A DNA stretch of 64,000 nucleotides, taken from contig NZ_QCZI01000005.1 in the NCBI RefSeq assembly GCF_003097635.1, positions 1-64,000 on the forward strand, given 5' to 3'. The notes beneath the pieces were generated by a model, which saw only the letters and a program-made list of their open reading frames with translations, had not been told where the DNA came from and ran no database searches. The stretch is from Flavobacterium psychrotolerans. Lineage in GTDB: Bacteria > Bacteroidota > Bacteroidia > Flavobacteriales > Flavobacteriaceae. Position 1 is the stretch's first letter. Every line of letters starts with the position of its first letter. A program made the translations under genes and the position numbers. Positions 1 through 8,071 of the stretch are shown here, one piece after another.

Positions 1-25
1 CAAGATACTGAATTTCAGTATCTTG
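1..25. repeat. perfect 25-bp palindrome at window edge
   Basis: Bases 1-12 and 14-25 are exact reverse complements around a single central T, so the transcript would fold into a strong hairpin on either strand. No T-run follows on the + strand. The left side is cut by the window edge, so a T-run for a minus-strand terminator cannot be checked. The likeliest role is a terminator hairpin for a gene to the left. Confidence 0.45.
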
Positions 26-305
26 ACCAATATCTAGCCAATATTTTCTACTTCAAATAATTACACCCAACGGGTTAGATTTAATAACAAACAATATGTA
101 AAAATTAACAAAAAAACAAATATTTTTTTTTAACTTTACTATGGAGTATTTGGTTATAAGTAACTGTTTTTTAGTTACTTGTGTATCGTTTAAAATGATA
201 AAATGAAGTTTAGGTAGCTATTGGTGAGGAAAATAATAAAACTTAAAATTCATTTAATTATAAGACATTTTCAAAATTGAATATTAATTTTTAATCTAAA
301 TTATC
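26..305. other. AT-rich intergenic region
   Basis: This stretch between the edge palindrome and the first gene contains A- and T-runs and no convincing open frame. No good TAnnTTTG promoter was seen directly ahead of the gene at 306, although some element here must drive it. Confidence 0.4.
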
Positions 306-842
306 ATGAAATCATTTGTTATAGCTTTATGTATGTTAGGTTTAACTCCTAATTCCTATTCTCAAGTGGATCAGGGAGGAGTTTCAGGCAATGAAAGTCT
401 TAAAACGATAGAATTACCAGAAGTTGTTGTAAGACGTGCCGGAAAAGATTTTTCTGTTTATATGCCTGATAGAGATGCGGTTTTGGGTGTTAAACAACTC
501 GAAAAAGAATTTATTGGGTATAAACTTGGAAAAGAATATCAGGGTGAGGATTCCTATTTGGTAATTATGAATTCTAAAAAAGGTACTTTGACAGCCACTT
601 ACAATGAAAATGGAAAACTAACAAGCGTGGTTGAAAATTATAAAAACATAAAACTTCCTGGTGCTGTTATTTATTCCATTTACAAAACATTTCCGGGTTG
701 GAAAATTGTCAATGACAAATATCTATATTCTCAAAAAGAGGGCGATATTGTCAAAAAACAATATCATGTTAAATTAAAAAAAGATAAAAAAGTGAATAAA
801 ATAATTGTACATCCCAATGGAGAAATCCTGAAAGGGGGGTAA
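306..842 (+). CDS. secreted PepSY-like domain protein
   Basis: A 178-residue protein with a signal peptide (about residues 1-20, ending near SYSQ). The C-terminal half reads like the PepSY-like/DUF2874 fold common in Bacteroidota: a YNENGKL-type strand, then an LPGAV...YPGW-like segment (here FPGWKI) and a final NGEIL strand. Such proteins are small periplasmic or surface proteins, often of unknown role or thought to inhibit hydrolases. It stands alone, ends at a strong terminator hairpin (881-926), and is not obviously in the acetate operon that follows. The family call comes from the repeated strand pattern only; no catalytic residues are expected. Confidence 0.6.
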   Translation: MKSFVIALCMLGLTPNSYSQVDQGGVSGNESLKTIELPEVVVRRAGKDFSVYMPDRDAVLGVKQLEKEFIGYKLGKEYQGEDSYLVIMNSKKGTLTATYNENGKLTSVVENYKNIKLPGAVIYSIYKTFPGWKIVNDKYLYSQKEGDIVKKQYHVKLKKDKKVNKIIVHPNGEILKGG

Positions 843-880
843 CTAAAGCGTTGTTGTGTTCATAGTTTATTCGATAAAAA

Positions 881-926
881 GGGAAAAGGTTTTGTTTTGA
901 AAAAGACAAAGCCTTTTTCTTTTTTC
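881..926 (+). terminator. Rho-independent terminator
   Basis: A GAAAAGGTTTTGT arm pairs with ACAAAGCCTTTTTC (one G-U), followed by TTTTTTC. It lies 40 bp after the stop of the PepSY-like gene and separates it from the acetate/propionate locus. Confidence 0.75.
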
Positions 927-1111
927 GTGAAATCAGCACTTTAAAATCACTTGGAAGTTTTCAAAACGGAATTAAATAAAATGAATATCTCTGGTTATAA
1001 TCTAACGATATCCTAATATAAATGCGTACTCCGCAATAATTAATTTAAATTTTTATGAAATATGTTTTTATATAAATGCTAAATTACTATATTTATGCTA
1101 AATTTATATAT

Positions 1112-1531
1112 ATGGAGATTTTAACCTGTCCAAAATGCCAAGGTAACCAGATTGTAAAAAGTGGCGTGATCAACAACAAACAAAGGTATTTGTGTAAAAA
1201 ATGTAAGTATTATTTTACTGTCAATAAAATAGGGAAGAAGATTGATGATTACTATGTGACCAAAGCTTTGCAATTGTATCTGGAAGGATTAAGTTACCGT
1301 GAAATTGAACGTATAATAGGGGTTTCGCATGTAACAATCAGCAACTGGGTGAAGGCATTTCATATAAAAAAACCATCACACGCTAATTACCACCCTACCT
1401 ATAAGATTTTTAATCATTTGGAACTGGTAGAATATATAAAAAATAAAGATTTACTCTCAGGGGCGGGTATGATTATTACGGAATTGGGGGACAAATTTAT
1501 GCTTATAAAATGGGAACGTTTTAAAGATTAA
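1112..1531 (+). CDS. InsA-like zinc-ribbon/HTH protein (IS1-type N-terminal domain), possible regulator
   Basis: The ATG at 1112 is preferred over the one at 1076, because the extra 12 residues are hydrophobic junk ahead of a clear domain start. The protein has 139 residues. Cys6, Cys9, Cys28 and Cys31 form a CPxC...CxxC zinc ribbon, followed by a helix-turn-helix at about 50-75 (EGLSYREIERIIGVSHVTIS). This matches the InsA-type DNA-binding half of IS1 transposases. There is no DDE nuclease domain, no InsB frame and no terminal inverted repeat nearby. The last 45 residues are not InsA-like. A domesticated DNA-binding protein acting as a local regulator of the porin/MFS/acs block is an inference from position. 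A transposase fragment is the alternative. Confidence 0.6.
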   Translation: MEILTCPKCQGNQIVKSGVINNKQRYLCKKCKYYFTVNKIGKKIDDYYVTKALQLYLEGLSYREIERIIGVSHVTISNWVKAFHIKKPSHANYHPTYKIFNHLELVEYIKNKDLLSGAGMIITELGDKFMLIKWERFKD

Positions 1532-1634
1532 CTATAGTATTTACATTTATATATATCAATATTTTTTTATTAAACAAAAAATTAGAATTTGGCTCCATAA
1601 TAGCAAAACTATTATAAACCAAAGACTAATTTTT

Positions 1635-2891
1635 ATGAAAAAAAGTTACATCATTCTTTTGATTGGAATTATTTCTATAAAAGGATATTCCCAATCAGCA
1701 ACAACGCCTCCCATAGAAAAGGAGTGGGATGTTAGTATTTATGGCTTTGTGCGTACGGATTATATATTAGATACCAGAAAAACGGTACAAGTAAGAGAAG
1801 AAAATCTAAATTTATATCCGTTAGATGAAGTTTTAGACGCTAATGGAAAAGATATCAATAAAACAGTACAATCTAATTTTCTATCCGTCACTTCAAGACT
1901 TGGTGTGAAAGCGAAAGGACCAAATGTATGGGGTGCAAAAACGTCGGCAGTTTTAGAAGGCGATTTCTTCGGGAATTTAGAAGGTTCCACCATCGGTTTG
2001 TTCCGATTGAGACATTCTTATGTAAATTTAGAATGGTCAAAAACCACCTTAACGATGGGGCAAACTTGGTATCCCCAATATATACCCGAAGTATTTCCAG
2101 GAGTTGCCAATTTTAATACGGGTATTTTGTTTAATCCATTCGGCTGGGCAACTCAAGTAAAATTGAAACAAATGTTGAGTAAAGAGCTATCATTGACATT
2201 TGTAGCCTATAAAGAAAGAGAATTTACAACACCTGGGCCGGGAACACAAAATTCAGCATCTATTAATTCAGCTTTGCCAACTATTCACGGTCAAATTCAG
2301 TATAAAGGAAAAAACGTTTTAATGGGACTTGGTTCTGAATATAAGTCACTTCAGCCTTTAACCGTTTCAAATGCTTTAGCAACGAGTGAAAAAGCAATCA
2401 GTTCATCAATTTTTGGATTTGCAAAATATTCAAACGATAAAATAGCCATTAAAGCGTATGGGATTTCTGGTGGGAATTTGTACAATCTTGTTATGCTTGG
2501 AGGCTATACTGGGAAAACGATAACGGGTGGAGTCGAAACATACGATCCGATAAAAACGACAGCTTTTTGGTTTGATGTTTCCAGTAACGCAAAATCGATT
2601 GCTCCAGGAATCTTTTTTGGATATACCAAAAACAATGGGTCTAGTGACGATAGTGCCACTGCAACATACATAAATTACATGAGAGGAGTGAGCGGAACAA
2701 GAGTTGTTGATAAAATTTGGAGAGGTTCTACACGAGTTGATTTCAAGAAAAATAAATTTAGAATTTCACCAGAACTGGAATATACTGTTGCAACGTGGGG
2801 CGATTTAATCAAAAACAATGCTACAGCAAGCACCAATAAAAAAGACGTAAATAATTTTAGAGCCATGGTCTCATGTGTCTATTCATTTTAA
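1635..2891 (+). CDS. outer-membrane porin (DcaP-like beta-barrel)
   Basis: This 418-residue protein has a signal peptide (about 1-19, cleavage near GYSQ). It then shows alternating beta-strands, a 'YGFVRTDYILD' first strand, a conserved 'LRHSYVNLEW..TTLTMGQTW' segment typical of DcaP-type porins, and a terminal aromatic SCVYSF strand for barrel insertion. It should form a trimeric diffusion channel for small organic acids. It is followed after 24 bp by an MFS carrier, so outer- and inner-membrane transport are probably co-transcribed. The substrate is inferred from the neighbouring acetyl/propionyl-CoA synthetases, not from the barrel itself. Confidence 0.75.
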   Translation: MKKSYIILLIGIISIKGYSQSATTPPIEKEWDVSIYGFVRTDYILDTRKTVQVREENLNLYPLDEVLDANGKDINKTVQSNFLSVTSRLGVKAKGPNVWGAKTSAVLEGDFFGNLEGSTIGLFRLRHSYVNLEWSKTTLTMGQTWYPQYIPEVFPGVANFNTGILFNPFGWATQVKLKQMLSKELSLTFVAYKEREFTTPGPGTQNSASINSALPTIHGQIQYKGKNVLMGLGSEYKSLQPLTVSNALATSEKAISSSIFGFAKYSNDKIAIKAYGISGGNLYNLVMLGGYTGKTITGGVETYDPIKTTAFWFDVSSNAKSIAPGIFFGYTKNNGSSDDSATATYINYMRGVSGTRVVDKIWRGSTRVDFKKNKFRISPELEYTVATWGDLIKNNATASTNKKDVNNFRAMVSCVYSF

Positions 2892-2915
2892 TCCACTAAT
2901 TAAAAGTATAATTTT

Positions 2916-4451
2916 ATGACAAATAAATCAACAAAAGGAATTTGGAAAGTAATTTCCGCATCCTCAATGGGAACAATGATTGAATGGTATGATTTCTACA
3001 TCTTCGGAAGTTTGGCCGTAGTAATTTCAACAAAATTTTTCCCTGCCGATAACCCTACAGCGGCCTTTTTGGCAACACTGGCCACTTTTGCAGTAGGATT
3101 CGTAGTTCGCCCATTTGGTGCTCTTTTCTTCGGAAGGTTAGGGGACTTGATTGGAAGAAAATATACCTTTATGGTTACATTACTATTAATGGGCGGAGCT
3201 ACGTTTTTAATAGGTTGTATTCCTAGTTATGAAACCATCGGATTTATGGCACCATTACTAGTCTTATTATTACGAATGCTTCAAGGGCTTGCTTTGGGGG
3301 GTGAATATGGAGGTGCCGCAACGTATGTGGCCGAACACGCACCTGTAGGACAACGCGGGTATTGGACTTCCTGGATTCAAACTACGGCAACCGTTGGTTT
3401 ATTTATTTCATTGATGGTTATTTTAGCTACAAGAAACATTCTTACTCCGGAGCAGTTTGATACTTGGGGTTGGAGAGTTCCTTTTTGGGTGTCGATTATC
3501 ATGGTTGCTATTTCCTATTTGATTAGAAAAAACATGGATGAATCTCCTGTTTTTGCAAAAGCCAAAAGCGAAGGCAATACCAGTAAAAATCCATTGAAAG
3601 AAAGCTTCGGAAATCGGTACAACTATAAATTTGTTTTATTGGCTTTATTTGGAGCCACAATGGGACAAGGAGTGGTTTGGTACACCGGTCAATTCTATGC
3701 CATGAGTTTTTTAAAAACCGTAATGACAATCGATTCCTCACAAGTAGATACTTTATTGGGAATTGCATTAATATTAGGAACTCCCTTTTTTATTTTCTTT
3801 GGATGGTTAAGCGACAAAGTAGGTAGGAAATACATTATGATGGGAGGAATGCTATTGGCTATTTTGTTGTACAGACCCATATATAAAACGATGTACGAAA
3901 CCACTTCGGTAAAAAACAAAACCGAAATAGTTGAAAAAACTAAATTACTGGCTGAATTAAAAGAAAACAAAAAACAAATCATGGATTCTATCTATACTTC
4001 AAATAAAGAGTATACAGATGGAACTACATTACTCGAAGTAAAAACGGTGTCTCTAGAAAACGGAAAAGCCCTGATAGTTGACGGAAAGCCAAAAACAGAA
4101 GTAAAAACTACCATCAATATTAATTCGAATGACAGATGGATTTTGATCTTTTTAGTATTCGTTCAAGTTATATTTGTAACGATGGTTTACGGTCCTATTG
4201 CTGCTTTTTTGGTAGAAATGTTTCCTGCCCGAATCAGGTATACATCCATGTCATTGCCTTACCATATCGGAAACGGAATTTTTGGAGGCTTGCTTCCCGC
4301 TATTTCAACGTATTTGGTAATTCATGGTAAAGATGCGGGCGATGCTGAATACTATTTAGAGGGACTTTGGTATCCTATCATCATTGCATCGGTTTGTTTT
4401 GTTATTGGGATGATTTATATAGACAATAAAAATAAAAATACTCACGTTTAA
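2916..4451 (+). CDS. MFS transporter, metabolite:H+ symporter type
   Basis: A 511-residue, 12-segment carrier of the metabolite:H+ symporter group (the ProP/KgtP/ShiA-like branch). The first segment carries 'GTMIEWYDFYIFGSLA', the 2-3 loop 'FFGRLGDLIGRKYT' and the 8-9 loop 'GWLSDKVGRKY', all hallmark motifs. Unusually, an extra hydrophilic stretch of about 80 residues (325-404, Lys/Glu/Thr-rich) interrupts the carrier between the eighth/ninth segments and the late 'MVYGPIAAFLVEMFPARIRYT' motif. It lies between the porin and a DUF6814-like protein with short gaps. A monocarboxylate such as acetate or propionate is the likely substrate by context. Dicarboxylate or betaine transport cannot be excluded. 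Confidence 0.75.
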   Translation: MTNKSTKGIWKVISASSMGTMIEWYDFYIFGSLAVVISTKFFPADNPTAAFLATLATFAVGFVVRPFGALFFGRLGDLIGRKYTFMVTLLLMGGATFLIGCIPSYETIGFMAPLLVLLLRMLQGLALGGEYGGAATYVAEHAPVGQRGYWTSWIQTTATVGLFISLMVILATRNILTPEQFDTWGWRVPFWVSIIMVAISYLIRKNMDESPVFAKAKSEGNTSKNPLKESFGNRYNYKFVLLALFGATMGQGVVWYTGQFYAMSFLKTVMTIDSSQVDTLLGIALILGTPFFIFFGWLSDKVGRKYIMMGGMLLAILLYRPIYKTMYETTSVKNKTEIVEKTKLLAELKENKKQIMDSIYTSNKEYTDGTTLLEVKTVSLENGKALIVDGKPKTEVKTTININSNDRWILIFLVFVQVIFVTMVYGPIAAFLVEMFPARIRYTSMSLPYHIGNGIFGGLLPAISTYLVIHGKDAGDAEYYLEGLWYPIIIASVCFVIGMIYIDNKNKNTHV

Positions 4452-4463
4452 AAATAATTAGCT

Positions 4464-4694
4464 ATGAATCAGTTAAAAAGAGCTTTAGGAATGGTTTGGA
4501 TAGCACTGTCAATTGCTGCGGCCTATTTTTGTGTGTTCGAATTTGGATTGCCAAAATTTGTATCCGGCAAACAAGAAGATTTAGTATTCGGAATAATTAT
4601 CCTTTTTGTGCTTACTCCATTGATCGTCATCGGGTTGGGAACCTTTGGATACTATGCCTTAATGGGAGAATACGATAAACCAAAACACAAATAG
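4464..4694 (+). CDS. small two-TM membrane protein (DUF6814-like)
   Basis: A 76-residue protein with two hydrophobic helices (about 8-28 and 40-66) and a short charged tail (EYDKPKHK). It starts 12 bp after the MFS gene, so it is almost certainly translated from the same message. Small proteins of this type commonly follow MHS-type MFS genes in Bacteroidota and may be an accessory subunit. That role is inference. The operon half ends at the hairpin at 4715-4745. Confidence 0.65.
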   Translation: MNQLKRALGMVWIALSIAAAYFCVFEFGLPKFVSGKQEDLVFGIIILFVLTPLIVIGLGTFGYYALMGEYDKPKHK

Positions 4695-4714
4695 TTAAAT
4701 TATATAAATAATAA

Positions 4715-4758
4715 GCAATCTCTACATTTATACAGTAGAGATTGCGTATTTTTATTTT
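4715..4758 (+). terminator. terminator between transport and sensor units
   Basis: GCAATCTCTAC (4715-4725) and GTAGAGATTGC (4735-4745) are a perfect 11-bp stem with a 9-nt loop, followed by GTATTTTTATTTT. It splits the porin-MFS-DUF6814 unit from the SLC5-kinase/acs unit, either fully or as an attenuating read-through terminator. Confidence 0.75.
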
Positions 4759-4794
4759 GATATCAAATCCCAAAAAAGCAAATAGTATCCAACT

Positions 4795-4989
4795 ATGAAA
4801 AAGAGACACGAAGAAAAATTGGTTATCCTTTCAATGCTATTGTTATTGGCATTGAATGTTCCTCTTTTACTTTTATTTGATAGTTCTAAACCTCTTTTTG
4901 GGTTACCTGTTATTTATATTTATGTCTTTTCGGTGTGGTTGTTTTCAATTGCCGTTACGTACTTAATCATAAATCGATATTATGAGTAG
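4795..4989 (+). CDS. small two-TM protein coupled to the SLC5-kinase
   Basis: A 64-residue protein: a basic N-terminus (MKKRHEEK), helix 1 at about 9-28, then helix 2 at about 35-60. Its last eight bases overlap the start of the SLC5-kinase (ATG at 4982 inside the terminal codons), indicating translational coupling. Known sodium:solute symporters are often preceded by a small two-helix partner (YjcH/DUF485 with the acetate permease ActP, YhdT with PanF, DUF4212 with others). The size, topology and position match that pattern. Exact family membership is not established from sequence alone. Confidence 0.65.
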   Translation: MKKRHEEKLVILSMLLLLALNVPLLLLFDSSKPLFGLPVIYIYVFSVWLFSIAVTYLIINRYYE

Positions 4990-7687
4990 TATTGGACTTT
5001 TATTGATATTGGGCATTTATTTATCTCTCCTTTTTTATACTGCTTATTGGGCGGAGAAAAGAAGCCATTCTAAATGGACGAATAATGCCTATATTTATTC
5101 TTTTTCATTGGCCGTATATTGTACCGCCTGGACTTTTTTTGGAAGCATTGGAGTTGCCGCAGATTCAGGTTTAAGTTACATTCCAATTTACTTAGGGCCA
5201 GTGTTTATCATTCCAACTTGGATGATTCTTCTCCGAAAAATTGTTCGAATTTCCAGAGTGAATAAAATCTCCAGTATTGCCGATTTTATTTCATTGCGAT
5301 ACGGCAACAGTCGGTTTCTTGGGGCCTTGGTAACAGTTATTTGTGTTTTTGGTATCTTGCCCTATATTTCATTACAGTTAAAATCCATATCCGAAACTTT
5401 TCATATTGTCACAAAAACCCCGTCGAGTTCCAATACGTTTACAGACACTACAACTTATGTTTGTTTAGCATTGGCATTATTTGCCTCGTATTACGGAACC
5501 CGCTATGTAGATGCCTCCGAAAAAAGACGCGGAATTGTAACCGCTGTTGCCATGGAATCAATACTAAAACTGGTTTTCTTTTTAATCATTGGGATTTATG
5601 TAACGTATTTTGTTTATGATGGTTTTGGAGATATTTACAACAAAGCAGCGATTCTTGAGAATTTTGACAAAAAAAACTCCATTGGAGATGTGACCAATGG
5701 AATCAATTGGTTTTTTCTTTGCTTAGTTTCCATGTTCGCCATTTTTTTGTTGCCAAGACAATTTCATACGGCCATTGTAGAGAACAATAAAGAAGCTCAT
5801 ATCAAAACGGCCATGTGGTTGTTTCCCTTGTATCTATTGCTTTTCAACATTTTTGTTTTCCCAATTGCTTGGGGAGGAAATATTCTGTTTCAAGGAAAAG
5901 GGCTCAATTCAGATACGTATTCATTGCTAATTCCACAGTTTTTCAACAATAATTTCTTAACGGTTTTGGTTTTCCTTGGGGGATTTTCGGCAGCCATTTC
6001 CATGATTATAGTTTCCTCTATTTCACTTTCTACCATGTTGACCAACAATTTGCTAATTCCGTATGGATTCATAGGTTCGCTTCAAAATGTTTCACAAGAA
6101 AAAAATAGTAAACGAATTGTACGCAGTAGAAAAATAGGAATTTTTTCACTCATCATTATAGCCTATGCCATCTATAGGATTTTCATTTTAGATTATTCAT
6201 TAGTATCCATAGGATTGGTTTCTTTTGTGGTTATTGCACAATTGGCTCCTGCTTTTTTTGGCGCTTTATTTTGGAAAAGAGGTTCCAATAAAGCGGCAGT
6301 TGTAGGCATTATCCTTGGATTTGTGGTATGCATCTATACATTGTTAATTCCTTATGCTATTGGAATTACAAGATATACCAGCCAATTTATACAAGAAGGC
6401 CCTTGGGGAATTGAAGTATTAAAACCATTTCAGCTTTTTGGATTAGATTATTTAGAACCCATTCCTCACGCTGTTTTTTGGAGTTTGTTTTTCAATCTCA
6501 TGAGTTATTTGTCCATTTCAGTAAGTTTTAAAGGGAATTACAGAGAACGAAATTATGCCGAAATGTTTGTGGATATCGATACTTATATCACCAATCATGA
6601 AGATGCTTTTGTATGGAAAGGGACTGCTTATATTGCTGATATTAAAAATGTTTTGCTGCGTTTTTTAGGAGAAGAAAGAACAAAACGTGCGTTGTCTTTA
6701 TTTAATTTAAAATATAATATTGATAAAAATGCAACAATGGCCGATGCACGATTTATCAAATTTGCCGAAAATTTATTAACGGGTCATATTGGTACGGCTT
6801 CCGCCAAAATACTCATATCTAGTGTAGTTAAGGAAGATAAAATTTCTTTAATTGAAGTGTTGCACATTCTGGAAGAATCCAAGGAAAACATTTTGGTAAA
6901 CAAAAAGTTAACGGAAACGTCCAATGAATTAAAGAAAATATCAACGCAACTAAAAAATGCCAACCAAGAGTTAGTGAATAAAGACCTGCAAAAAGACGAA
7001 TTTCTGGATACGGTTACCCATGAGTTGCGTACGCCAATTACAGCCATTCGTGCGGCAAGCGAAATTCTACATGACGATGATGAATTGCCGGAAGAATTGA
7101 GAAAAAAATTTCTGCAAAATATCATTTCCGAATCCGATCGATTGAATCGGTTGATTGATAAAATACTTGATTTGGAGAAATTTGAAACGGGTAAACAAAA
7201 GATTTATCTGTCTAAAAACAATATTTCAAAAACGGTAGAAAAGACGTTAGATTCTCTAAAACAATTAATCAAGAATAAAAATATAATCGTCGAATTTACT
7301 GAGGCTTCCAAAGAAATAAAAGCTTTTTATGATGAAGAAAGAATCATTCAGGTCATTCATAATTTGCTTTCCAATGCCATAAAATTTTGTTCGAAAACGG
7401 AAGGGAAAATTACCATTAAAATAATAGAGAACAAAGATGTCGTTGAAGTAAGAATTCACAACAACGGCAAAGAAATAAATGAAGAAGATTTTGAAGTCAT
7501 TTTTGATAAATTCTATCAATCAAGAAATCAAAATGTAAAAAAACCAATAGGAAGTGGGTTGGGATTAGCAATATCCAAACAAATCATCGAACACCACAAA
7601 GGAAAAATATGGGCAGAAAACACAGAACCGGGTGGCGTAACATTCACTTTTGCATTGCCCAATTATAATACAAACGAAACGAATTAA
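4982..7687 (+). CDS. SLC5-STAC-sensor histidine kinase (CbrA/CrbS-like)
   Basis: This 901-residue fusion has four parts. Residues 1 to about 510 form a sodium:solute-symporter (SLC5) body with about 13 helices. Residues about 535-635 are a STAC-like linker ('FVWKGTAYIADIKNVLLRFLGEE...FAENLLTGHIGTASAKILISS'). A coiled coil spans about 640-670. The kinase core has an H-box with His680 (VTHELRTPITA), an N-box (IHNLLSNAIKF) and a G2 box (GSGLGLAISKQI). No PAS domain is evident. Related kinases CrbS and CbrA couple substrate binding or transport to control of acetate or amino-acid use; CrbS controls acs in Vibrio and Pseudomonas. The next genes are a receiver and two acyl-CoA synthetases, so acetate/propionate sensing is the likely role. 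Confidence 0.85.
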   Translation: MSSIGLLLILGIYLSLLFYTAYWAEKRSHSKWTNNAYIYSFSLAVYCTAWTFFGSIGVAADSGLSYIPIYLGPVFIIPTWMILLRKIVRISRVNKISSIADFISLRYGNSRFLGALVTVICVFGILPYISLQLKSISETFHIVTKTPSSSNTFTDTTTYVCLALALFASYYGTRYVDASEKRRGIVTAVAMESILKLVFFLIIGIYVTYFVYDGFGDIYNKAAILENFDKKNSIGDVTNGINWFFLCLVSMFAIFLLPRQFHTAIVENNKEAHIKTAMWLFPLYLLLFNIFVFPIAWGGNILFQGKGLNSDTYSLLIPQFFNNNFLTVLVFLGGFSAAISMIIVSSISLSTMLTNNLLIPYGFIGSLQNVSQEKNSKRIVRSRKIGIFSLIIIAYAIYRIFILDYSLVSIGLVSFVVIAQLAPAFFGALFWKRGSNKAAVVGIILGFVVCIYTLLIPYAIGITRYTSQFIQEGPWGIEVLKPFQLFGLDYLEPIPHAVFWSLFFNLMSYLSISVSFKGNYRERNYAEMFVDIDTYITNHEDAFVWKGTAYIADIKNVLLRFLGEERTKRALSLFNLKYNIDKNATMADARFIKFAENLLTGHIGTASAKILISSVVKEDKISLIEVLHILEESKENILVNKKLTETSNELKKISTQLKNANQELVNKDLQKDEFLDTVTHELRTPITAIRAASEILHDDDELPEELRKKFLQNIISESDRLNRLIDKILDLEKFETGKQKIYLSKNNISKTVEKTLDSLKQLIKNKNIIVEFTEASKEIKAFYDEERIIQVIHNLLSNAIKFCSKTEGKITIKIIENKDVVEVRIHNNGKEINEEDFEVIFDKFYQSRNQNVKKPIGSGLGLAISKQIIEHHKGKIWAENTEPGGVTFTFALPNYNTNETN

Positions 7688-7690
7688 AAG

Positions 7691-8053
7691 ATGAAAAAAA
7701 TTTTAATTGTAGATGACGAACCCAACATTGTGATGGCATTGGAATATACTTTCAAAAAAAACAATTTTGAAGTATTTATTGCCCGTGACGGACAAGAAGC
7801 TTTAGATATTCTAAAAAAACAACTGCCAGATATTATCATTCTAGATGTAATGATGCCAATGGTAGACGGTTTTGCAACTTTAGAACAAATAAAAAAAGAA
7901 GAACGATTAAGACACTGTAAAGTTATTTTCCTTTCCGCAAAAAACAAAGAAAAAGACATAGAAAAAGGGCTGTCATTAGGTGCAGATTTATACGTAATTA
8001 AGCCATTCTCGGTCAAAAAATTGGTAGAACAAGCAAATGAATTAATTCAATAA
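7691..8053 (+). CDS. single-domain response regulator (CheY-like receiver)
   Basis: The 120 residues are only a receiver domain: acidic pocket Asp8/Asp9, phospho-acceptor Asp52 (IILDVMMP), Ser82 and Lys104 (VIKPF). No DNA-binding or enzymatic output domain follows before the stop. It starts three bases after the kinase stop and is therefore the obvious partner of His680. In Proteobacterial CrbS/R and CbrA/B systems the regulator carries a DNA-binding output, so output here must pass through another protein or a phosphorelay. Confidence 0.85.
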   Translation: MKKILIVDDEPNIVMALEYTFKKNNFEVFIARDGQEALDILKKQLPDIIILDVMMPMVDGFATLEQIKKEERLRHCKVIFLSAKNKEKDIEKGLSLGADLYVIKPFSVKKLVEQANELIQ

Positions 8054-8071
8054 GAAATAAATCAACAAAAA

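Noticed and set aside
1112..1531. Intact IS1-type insertion sequence
   Set aside because: Only the zinc-ribbon/HTH half is present. No DDE transposase frame, frameshift window or terminal inverted repeats were found around it.
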